The notes under the pieces were generated by a model. It saw only the letters and a program-made list of their open reading frames with translations, searched no databases and was not told where the DNA came from. A stretch of 5,062 nucleotides of DNA from Bacteroidia bacterium (GTDB taxonomy: Bacteria > Bacteroidota > Bacteroidia > Bacteroidales > BM520): NCBI GenBank assembly GCA_009930445.1, contig RZYD01000201.1, positions 1-5,062 of the forward strand, read 5' to 3'. The translations under genes and the position numbers were made by a program. Numbering within the stretch: position 1 is the stretch's first letter; the number at the start of each line of letters is the position of its first letter. Below are positions 1 to 5,062 of the stretch, piece after piece.

Positions 1-18
1 TTCTGTAAATTTTGTCAT
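1..18 (-). CDS. Possible start of a divergent minus-strand gene (first 6 codons only)
   Basis: Reading the minus strand, an ATG at 18-16 opens a frame that stays open to the window edge and encodes M-T-K-F-T-E. An A-rich stretch with a weak purine-rich AAAAGGA (minus strand, about 36-30) lies 12 or so bases upstream of the ATG. The same frame is also open upstream of this ATG, back to a TAG at 108-106, but contains no ATG, GTG or TTG there, so the ATG at 18 is the first usable start. The upstream peptide (about 29 codons, rich in Ile, Glu, Lys and Ala) reads rather protein-like, so the true start or the 5' edge of the gene is uncertain. Six residues are too few to name a product. It could equally be non-coding. 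Confidence 0.25.
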
Positions 19-38
19 TTCTTTTTCGATCCTTTTAA

Positions 39-53
39 CTGCATGAATTGCAG
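39..53. repeat. Short inverted repeat CTGCA-N5-TGCAG
   Basis: A perfect 5-base inverted repeat (CTGCA at 39-43, TGCAG at 49-53) is separated by TGAAT. It lies between the candidate minus-strand promoter and the ATG at 18, a place where an operator or leader structure could sit. The arms are too short for a stable terminator and no T run follows in either direction at the right distance. Chance occurrence is quite possible. Confidence 0.25.
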
Positions 54-91
54 CATTTTCAATGTCTGTTCCAATGGATTTTTTCAGCCGG

Positions 92-99
92 CAAAGGTA
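92..99 (-). promoter_or_regulatory. Candidate Bacteroidota -7 promoter element, minus strand
   Basis: The minus strand reads TACCTTTG from 99 to 92, an exact match to the TAnnTTTG -7 consensus of the Bacteroidota primary sigma factor. A TTTG -33 element is not perfect: about 19 bases further upstream (near 122-119) there is only a T-rich TTTT. It points toward the putative divergent gene at the left edge and would leave a leader of roughly 65-70 bases. An 8-base motif with four fixed T/G positions can occur by chance in AT-rich DNA, so this is a suggestion only. Confidence 0.3.
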
Positions 100-229
100 G
101 CCTTTCTATCGGGATATAAAAATTTATTTTTATTTAAATATTCTGATATACAGTCTATTCTGCTTTCCCGTGCGATTGTCGTGTTTTATTTGGTATGTTT
201 TTTGAACAATCAGTGGACAAAAAAAACTA

Positions 230-257
230 TTTGCCCGCTATTTCGTTGTATGTTTTG
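230..257 (+). promoter_or_regulatory. Weak candidate promoter for the A2M gene
   Basis: A TTTG at 230-233 is followed 15 bases later by TATGTTTTG at 249-257, which is one base longer than the TAnnTTTG consensus of Bacteroidota promoters. The -7-like element ends about 20 bases before the ATG at 278, giving a very short leader. Both the internal spacing and the element spacing are off the optimum, so this is a tentative call. Only the position, directly upstream of a gene that starts a transcription unit, favours it. Confidence 0.2.
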
Positions 258-277
258 TTGATCTAACTGCAAAAATT

Positions 278-349
278 ATGATTCGTAAAACCATTTCTGC
301 ATTTTTTTTAATCCTCTTTTCTTTCTTCGCTTTTTTTACTTCTTCAGCT
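278..349 (+). other. Signal peptide of the A2M protein (Sec, signal peptidase I type)
   Basis: Residues 1-24 have the standard plan: a basic start (Arg3, Lys4), a very Phe/Leu/Ile-rich core from about residue 8 to 20, and a small-residue end TSSA followed by QQ. Cleavage is predicted after Ala24, with Ser22 at -3 and Ala24 at -1, and a Gln at +1, which is common in Bacteroidota exported proteins. There is no Cys at +1, so lipid attachment is not expected. This also supports the chosen start codon. Confidence 0.85.
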
Positions 350-3300
350 CAGCAGCCCGATTTTTTGGAAAAAAAGTGGGAGGAGGTTACTGCCTTTATG
401 AAACAAGGAAAACCCGTTTCTGCCCTTTCTCTTGTTGATGAAATCTACCAGGAGGCCCTAGAAAACGGATTGCACGATGAACAGGTGAAAGCCGTGATTT
501 TTCAGATCCGGTTGTGGTCTGATTTTCAGGAAAACTGGCATCAGAAGGCGGTGGATTTCCTTACAGAAGAAATTGCCACAGCCCAAGCTCCTGTGCAACA
601 GCTATTATTGTCGTTAAGAGGAGAAATGCTTTGGAGCTATTATCTCGCTAACCGCTATCAGATTTTGAACCGGACCAACGGAGAAACGCCTCCAATCAGC
701 CATCTGGCAACATGGAGTTATGACGATTTCGCTGAGGCTGCCACGCACGACTATTTGCTTTCCGTAAGGCTGGGGGAATTTGCCAACGACCCCATCGAAA
801 AATGGGATGCCATTCTGGTGGCCGGTGAAGACCGGGCGCTGCGGCCAACTTTGTATGATTTTTTAGCCTTCAGAGCGTTGCAGCATTTTTCGGATAACGA
901 AACCCGCCTCAACCATTCTGTGTATGAATTCTCTTTGGCTGATCCCCGATACCTCGATACGTATTCATCATTTATTACCATTCGTCAGGATTCATCCCTC
1001 CAAAATGCGGCCTGGTATTCTGTTTCTCTTTTTCAGGAATTGCTTACCCGACACCAGAACGATGCCGATCCTTCTGCCCTGATCGATGCCGATCTGTTGC
1101 GTCTGGAATATGTTTATAATAATGCGCAGTTTGAACAGGCAGGAAAGCGCTATCTGAGTCAGCTGATGAAGTGGTTTAACTCCGGGATTTCTTCTGATCT
1201 CGTTGCAGAAGCAGGTTACAAAGCTGCACAATACTATTATAACAGCCACCCCAAAGCGGAATCGGGTACTGAATGTAATAATTGCCTGAGCCTGGAAATT
1301 ATTGACAAGGTGATGGCCCGCTATCCGGAAACAGAATCAGCAAAAAATTGTGCCCTTTTGGCTTCTTTAATAAAAGAAAAGTCGTTAACGCTTAATGTGG
1401 GCGAAGTGCTCCCTGTACAACAAAATGCCCTGGCCTTGCTTTTTCTTCGTAATACGCCTGAAGCGTGGCTTCGTATCGTGGAAATTGATCCTCAAAATCA
1501 TCCTTTTTGGTTCAGGGATGCCCTTAATCCGGAGAAAGCACTTGAAAAGTACCGTAATATTGCCCCCTTGAAACAGTGGAGTTATTCCATACCCCTTCCG
1601 GTCGACTATCAGCCTCATACAGCAGAAATTGAAATACCTCCGTTGCCGGTTGGTTATTATGCTGTTTTGGTGAGCTCCGACAGTACTTTTCAACCCGCTC
1701 TGACTACAAATTTTTCAACCTTTCAGGTGAGCAATCTTGCGGTGACCCGTTTTAGTGGCCAAGAAATTGAGATCCTTGTTTCTGATCGACACAGCGGGTT
1801 TCCTGTAGACGGTTGCAATGTCTCCCTGTATTCGAACGACTACCGGAAAGGGGTTGAACTGATTGAAAAGGCCCATACGAACGAAAAGGGGGTGTATGTT
1901 TTCCCGGATCAGCCACAACTTTCTTACAATACAGCGATTTTGTGTGAAAATGGTAACGATCGTCTTTTCTCAGAGATTTCAATCCGAAAATCTTTTTATC
2001 CGGAAAGTAAAACGCAGAAAAGTATTCATTTTTTTACCGATCGTGCGGTATACCGCCCCGGCCAGACTCTTTTTTATAAAGCCATCCTGATTGAAAGAAA
2101 CGGAAAGAGAGTAGCCCCTGAGGTTCAACAGCATATCCCTGTGGAATTGCGCGATCTGAATAATCAGATCAGATCGGAAACGACACTGACGACTAATGAA
2201 TTTGGTACGATTAACGGATCTTTTGTGATTCCTGACGACATTCTTACCGGAAGTATCCGGATTACCACCCCTTTTGGGCAAAAGCTGGTCAGGGTGGAGG
2301 AATATAAAAGGCCAACCTTTACCCTTATTTTTGATGCACCTGCAGCGCGCACTGACAGCACCCAACCCTTCCTGCTTTCAGGATCGGTGATGACCTATTC
2401 CGGCCTTCCTGTTTCCGGAGCGACTGCTGTGTATCGGGTGATTCAGAAGGAATATCACCCCTGGCGGTGGTGGCAGCCGGGAACGATGATTACCAAAGAA
2501 ATCAGTGCCGGAACAGTGTTGACTAAGGACGATGGTGGTTTTTCCTTAGCCTTTCATCCTGCGGAAAAACCAAAAAATACAGCTTTTTTTTATGGTTATA
2601 CCTATGACGTGATGGTTACGGTTACCGATGTAAATGGCGAAACCCATGAGGGTCAAACACAGGTCCGGGATCTCGTGCAGCGGATGTCTGTTAAAGCCAA
2701 TGTACCACAGGTGATTCCTTTGCCCGGTGATAGCGTGATTACCATTGAAGTGTTTAATCACCTTGGCGAGATTGAACCGTGTACTGCCTCCTGCACCATT
2801 GAACAATTATCAGCCCCGCAAAAAATTTATCGTGAGCGGATTTGGTCCCAAAAAGCTGATATTTGCCTTTTTTCAGAAACAGAATTCCTCCATCGTTTTC
2901 CCTACGATTACTATACCGACCCAACCGGTCCATCACAGTGGCCTGTTGCAAAAATCATGATGAATGAAGTATTTCATCAGGGAGAATTATCGCTCAGGAC
3001 GAAAGACTGGAAAGGGTTCACCGACGGAACCTACCGGATCACTATTGTTGTTGCATCGCCGCAGGGTGAAAAAACTACATTCACCCGTGAGTTTGTGGTT
3101 ATCACTGCGGAAGGTACAGCTGCTCCGGTAAAGGAGGTATTGTACGTGGCTCCACTGAAACCCGAATATGCACCGGGCGATACGGTTCGTCTGCTGATAA
3201 GCTCCGCTAAAAGGAATTTTAAAATTCATTATTTCCTTACAGTAGACGGTGAAAAAATTGATAATCAGGTTATTACACTAAATAACTCTCGTCACGAAAT

Positions 3301-5062
3301 GTTTATTCCTGTTAAGGAAAGTTATCGGGGAGATATTTTTATTACCCTTTACGGAATGATACATAATCGGCAATACGAGAAAAATATCCGAATTCATGTC
3401 CCTTACACGAATAAAAAGTTGAAGGTCGATTTTTTGACCTTTCGTGATAAAACGGAACCCGGGAAAAAAGAAACATGGGAATTAAAAATTAGTGACTTCA
3501 ATGGGAATGGTGTGTTCTCAGAACTATTGATTACACTTTATGATAAGTCACTTGATGCCATTGCCCCATTGAATTATACCCTAAACCTCTATCCGGCCAA
3601 TACCAAACGATTTGCTGTAAATGGACTGAAGTTCGGCCTGAATTATCCACAATATTATTTCAGGTCACCGCGTACTTTTTATCCGGCACCACCGGCAAGG
3701 AATTATGATCAAATGATATGGCAACCTACGCCATACGGACGAAATGAAATGAAGCGGTCTATGCAGCCTTATGCCGCAGGGAGAATGGATGAAGCAATGC
3801 CTGTAGCAATGCAGGAAGAGGAAGTTTCTGAATCTCTGTTTTCACTAACCGATGATCAGGCTGTGTCGGAAAATGCACCAGAAGGCCTTGCGATGCGACG
3901 TGATTTTAGGGAAACCGGTTTTTTCTATCCAACCTTATACAGCGATTATGACGGAAAGGTAAAGGTGACGTTTAAGGCACCAGAATCGGTTACCGGCTGG
4001 AAGGTTGCCGGGGTGGCACTTACCCGGGATTTAAAAATTGCAACTTTTGAAAATGAACTGGTGACACAAAAAGAGTTAATGGTAGTTCCGAATTTACCTC
4101 GTTTTGTGCGTGAAGGGGACAAACTCGTGGTGCAGGCAAAACTGTTGTCGTTGATTGAAACTTCGTTGCAGGCAGAAACCATGGTTACCCTGTTTAATGC
4201 CGTAAACGGTGAGGTACTGGAAGGCCGCATTGCGGGTTTTAATCGTAAAGTGGTGCAAATTGACCCCAACGGTACGGCACAAGTAGAATGGAGTATCACG
4301 GTACCTTATGGGATCGCTGCACTGGGTATTAAAATCACGGCTACAGGGGGTCTACATACCGATGGAGAAGAGCATATTCTTCCGGTATTGCCTTTGCAGA
4401 CGCTGGTTACAGAAAGCCGGCCTATTTCTGTGCATACGAGCGGAACACATGAATTTGTTCTTGAAGGGTTGAAAAACAGCTCTAAGGGAGCCAGACATCA
4501 TGCCGTGACACTTGAATATACTGCAAATCCTGCCTGGTATGCCGTTGAGGCCCTTCCTTATCTTGAAACCCAAGAGAAAAGTACCCCCATGGCGTTGTTC
4601 AATACATTTTATTCGAATGCATTGGCCAGTTATATTGCCAGTTATAATCCGGATATGCAGCAACTTTTTGCCCTTTGGGCAAAACAATACCCCGAAGCCC
4701 TTACTTCTCCTTTGGAGAAAAATCAGAAACTAAAGCGTGTTCTTCTTCATGAAAGTCCCTGGTTACTCGACGCCAGAAACGAAACCGATAATAAACGAAA
4801 AGTTGCCCTGCTATTCGATGAGAACCATATGGCGCAAATGAAAATACAGACGTGGAACCAAATTCTCAGAATGCAACACCCTGATGGCGGATGGCCGTGG
4901 TTTGAAGGAATGCGAACCAGCCGTTTGATAACCCTTTTTATTGTGGAAAGCAGTGCCCGGCTTTTTTTCATAGGTGCTGAAAACAGCCTGCCGCAGGAGA
5001 TTATCCGGGCTGCCGGATATCTTGATAGTCAGGCAGATAAAGAGTACCGGGAGTGGAAGGAT
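278..5062 (+). CDS. Alpha-2-macroglobulin family protein, secreted, 3'-truncated by window end
   Basis: One unbroken frame of 1,595 codons runs off the right edge. The Bacteroidota homologues are, from memory, typically near 1,900-2,000 residues, so a few hundred C-terminal residues are missing. The ATG at 278 is the only start after an in-frame TGA at 203, lacks a Shine-Dalgarno (A-rich leader, normal for this phylum) and begins a signal peptide. Diagnostic segments, in order: FFTDRAVYRPGQ near 585-596 (MG2), VEEYKRPTF at 673-681, LKPEYAPGD near 960-968, YDKSLDAI near 1088 (end of the bait-region domain), FRETGFFYPTL at 1210-1220 and PNLPRFVREGD at 1271-1281 (A2M domain), NPAWYAVEALPYL at 1417-1429 and MQHPDGGWPWFEG at 1532-1544 (thioester-domain toroid). 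The family, like E. coli YfhM, is thought to guard the envelope by trapping proteases, often with penicillin-binding protein 1C. No lipobox Cys is present, so a soluble periplasmic or exported protein is inferred rather than a lipoprotein. The thioester CxEQ motif appears lost. Family assignment is firm; substrate and role are inferred. Confidence 0.95.
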   Translation, partial: MIRKTISAFFLILFSFFAFFTSSAQQPDFLEKKWEEVTAFMKQGKPVSALSLVDEIYQEALENGLHDEQVKAVIFQIRLWSDFQENWHQKAVDFLTEEIATAQAPVQQLLLSLRGEMLWSYYLANRYQILNRTNGETPPISHLATWSYDDFAEAATHDYLLSVRLGEFANDPIEKWDAILVAGEDRALRPTLYDFLAFRALQHFSDNETRLNHSVYEFSLADPRYLDTYSSFITIRQDSSLQNAAWYSVSLFQELLTRHQNDADPSALIDADLLRLEYVYNNAQFEQAGKRYLSQLMKWFNSGISSDLVAEAGYKAAQYYYNSHPKAESGTECNNCLSLEIIDKVMARYPETESAKNCALLASLIKEKSLTLNVGEVLPVQQNALALLFLRNTPEAWLRIVEIDPQNHPFWFRDALNPEKALEKYRNIAPLKQWSYSIPLPVDYQPHTAEIEIPPLPVGYYAVLVSSDSTFQPALTTNFSTFQVSNLAVTRFSGQEIEILVSDRHSGFPVDGCNVSLYSNDYRKGVELIEKAHTNEKGVYVFPDQPQLSYNTAILCENGNDRLFSEISIRKSFYPESKTQKSIHFFTDRAVYRPGQTLFYKAILIERNGKRVAPEVQQHIPVELRDLNNQIRSETTLTTNEFGTINGSFVIPDDILTGSIRITTPFGQKLVRVEEYKRPTFTLIFDAPAARTDSTQPFLLSGSVMTYSGLPVSGATAVYRVIQKEYHPWRWWQPGTMITKEISAGTVLTKDDGGFSLAFHPAEKPKNTAFFYGYTYDVMVTVTDVNGETHEGQTQVRDLVQRMSVKANVPQVIPLPGDSVITIEVFNHLGEIEPCTASCTIEQLSAPQKIYRERIWSQKADICLFSETEFLHRFPYDYYTDPTGPSQWPVAKIMMNEVFHQGELSLRTKDWKGFTDGTYRITIVVASPQGEKTTFTREFVVITAEGTAAPVKEVLYVAPLKPEYAPGDTVRLLISSAKRNFKIHYFLTVDGEKIDNQVITLNNSRHEMFIPVKESYRGDIFITLYGMIHNRQYEKNIRIHVPYTNKKLKVDFLTFRDKTEPGKKETWELKISDFNGNGVFSELLITLYDKSLDAIAPLNYTLNLYPANTKRFAVNGLKFGLNYPQYYFRSPRTFYPAPPARNYDQMIWQPTPYGRNEMKRSMQPYAAGRMDEAMPVAMQEEEVSESLFSLTDDQAVSENAPEGLAMRRDFRETGFFYPTLYSDYDGKVKVTFKAPESVTGWKVAGVALTRDLKIATFENELVTQKELMVVPNLPRFVREGDKLVVQAKLLSLIETSLQAETMVTLFNAVNGEVLEGRIAGFNRKVVQIDPNGTAQVEWSITVPYGIAALGIKITATGGLHTDGEEHILPVLPLQTLVTESRPISVHTSGTHEFVLEGLKNSSKGARHHAVTLEYTANPAWYAVEALPYLETQEKSTPMALFNTFYSNALASYIASYNPDMQQLFALWAKQYPEALTSPLEKNQKLKRVLLHESPWLLDARNETDNKRKVALLFDENHMAQMKIQTWNQILRMQHPDGGWPWFEGMRTSRLITLFIVESSARLFFIGAENSLPQEIIRAAGYLDSQADKEYREWKD
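350..1381 (+). other. Helical N-terminal region of the A2M protein, before the MG domains
   Basis: Residues 25-368 contain no macroglobulin-like strand pattern. They are rich in Leu, Ala, Glu, Gln and aromatic residues spaced as in amphipathic helices, with tyrosine-rich segments (for example YVYNNAQFEQAGKRYL near 280-296 and AAQYYYN near 315-321) reminiscent of TPR-like helical hairpins. Bacteroidota A2M homologues commonly carry such an extension where E. coli YfhM has extra MG domains. A CNNC pair (Cys333, Cys336) and Cys358 fall near its end and could form a disulfide in the periplasm. The following KSLTLNVGEVLP near 368-379 looks like the first MG strand. The TPR-like reading is inference from pattern only. 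Confidence 0.55.
2024..2323 (+). other. MG2 macroglobulin domain (A2M_N) of the A2M protein
   Basis: Residues about 583-682 form the most recognisable domain of the N-terminal half. It opens with HFFTDRAVYRPGQTLFYKA, matching the family's 'tDRpiYrPGqtvyyka' strand pair, continues through VELRDLNNQI and a TNEFGTINGSF turn (the usual 'T..yG.f...f'), and closes with the Bacteroidota phrase VEEYKRPTF. In the family this domain is part of the rigid MG ring that carries the bait and thioester domains. The preceding segment around 482-570 (FQVSNLAVTRF, then SDRHSGFPVDGCNVSLY) is another beta-sandwich with the typical 'VtD..sG.Pv.ga.V' pattern. Confidence 0.85.
3602..3898 (+). other. Low-complexity linker in the bait-region position
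   Basis: Residues about 1109-1207 lie between the end of the bait-region domain (YDKSLDAI) and the A2M domain (RDFRETGFFYPTL), which is where eukaryotic A2M carries its protease bait. The segment changes from aromatic/Pro-rich (PQYYF, TFYPAPPARNY) to Met-rich (Met1146, 1158, 1162, 1170, 1174, 1178) and then acidic (QEEEVSES, TDDQ), with little predicted strand. It has dispersed Arg, Lys, Met and Phe/Tyr that many proteases could cut. Bait function is inferred from position and composition only. Confidence 0.6.
3902..4177 (+). other. A2M signature domain
   Basis: Residues about 1209-1300 match the conserved A2M domain (PF00207 type). FRETGFFYPTLYSDYDGKVKV corresponds to the family 'f.ETafFyPqL.tD..G.v', KAPESVTGWKVAGVAL to the 'f.aPdslT.Wr..a.A' strand, and VPNLPRFVREGDKLVV to the 'P..pRfl..GD...l' strand. 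Homologues usually have Asn-Glu-Thr-Ala where this protein has Arg-Glu-Thr-Gly, a mild divergence. This domain links the bait segment to the thioester domain and changes position upon bait cleavage in characterised family members. Confidence 0.85.
4502..5062 (+). other. Start of the thioester (TED) domain, partial, with CxEQ apparently replaced
   Basis: Residues 1409-1595 hold the entry to the helical alpha/alpha toroid. VTLEYTANPAWYAVEALPYL is the canonical lead-in, and FNTFYSNALASY is the helix that normally follows the thioester. Between them homologues carry a C-x-E-Q motif. Aligning without gaps from both anchors puts T-P-M-A (residues 1436-1439, bases 4583-4594) there, so both thioester-forming residues, Cys and Gln, would be absent. 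Later conserved elements are intact: ESPWLLDARNE near 1492-1502, ALLFDENHM near 1510-1518 and MQHPDGGWPWFEG at 1532-1544. The domain is therefore structurally kept but probably lacks covalent chemistry. The rest of the toroid, the second CUB half and the C-terminal MG domain lie beyond the window. Confidence 0.8.

Larger units (their letters stand above)
19..277. other. AT-rich divergent intergenic region
   Basis: This stretch separates the left-edge minus-strand start from the large plus-strand gene. It has long T and A runs (for example around 121-140 and 219-226) and no convincing coding sequence. A 72-codon plus-strand frame at 43-261 is open but has a composition unlike a real protein (many Cys, Phe and Ile with no recognisable pattern) and overlaps the candidate promoter elements. 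No tRNA, terminator hairpin or riboswitch-like structure is apparent. Upstream promoters for both flanking genes most likely lie here. Confidence 0.6.

Noticed and set aside
219..226. A8 run upstream of the gene as a possible terminator or slippage site
   Set aside because: No GC-rich hairpin precedes it in either direction and it is outside any coding sequence. AT-rich homopolymers are common in intergenic DNA of this kind.
43..261. 72-codon plus-strand open frame in the intergenic region
   Set aside because: Its composition is unlike a protein (Cys- and Phe-rich without pattern), it has no ribosome-binding or family signal, and it overlaps candidate promoter elements for both flanking genes.
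1979..2365. 128-codon minus-strand open frame
   Set aside because: It lies wholly opposite the clearly coding MG2 region of the A2M gene. Its Arg-, Phe- and Ile-rich translation is what the antisense of such codons gives, with no recognisable motif.
3946..4299. 117-codon minus-strand open frame, rich in Ser and Thr
   Set aside because: It is antisense to the conserved A2M signature domain. The Ser/Thr/Val bias follows from complementing the sense-strand codons, and no start signal is evident.
4562..4600. Possible frameshift that could have destroyed the CxEQ motif
   Set aside because: The reading frame matches the family on both sides (LPYL before, FYSNALASY after) with the expected spacing, so the change is by substitution and not by an indel.
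4352..4687. 111-codon minus-strand and 73-codon plus-strand (4512-4733) frames across the thioester region
   Set aside because: Both overlap the conserved thioester-domain lead-in in the long frame, which explains every base of this stretch better.

Overview
The window looks like chromosomal DNA from a member of the Bacteroidota. This rests on three things: the protein family and its Bacteroidota-style signature phrases, a start codon with an A-rich leader and no Shine-Dalgarno sequence, and a -7-type TAnnTTTG promoter motif in the intergenic region. No RNA gene, insertion sequence, CRISPR array or terminator was found.

Layout: positions 1-277 are an AT-rich, apparently intergenic stretch. 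Its left edge may hold the first six codons of a divergently transcribed minus-strand gene, with a candidate Bacteroidota -7 promoter element behind it. From 278 to the right edge there is one uninterrupted plus-strand reading frame of 1,595 codons, with no stop codon. It is cut off by the end of the window, so it is a 5'-complete, 3'-partial gene.

The gene encodes a secreted or periplasmic alpha-2-macroglobulin (A2M) family protein, a large modular relative of the eukaryotic protease trap. The order is: signal peptide, about 340 residues of mainly helical N-terminal region, a series of macroglobulin (MG) beta-sandwich domains including a clear MG2, a bait-region-domain-like segment, a Met/Pro-rich linker in the bait position, the A2M signature domain, and the first part of the alpha-helical thioester domain. 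At the expected CxEQ thioester site the sequence appears to read T-P-M-A. The protein is therefore probably a thioester-less A2M that could only trap proteases non-covalently, or does something else.

No new multi-gene system is visible. The observations most worth following are the lost thioester, the bait-like linker and the unresolved divergent left-hand gene.
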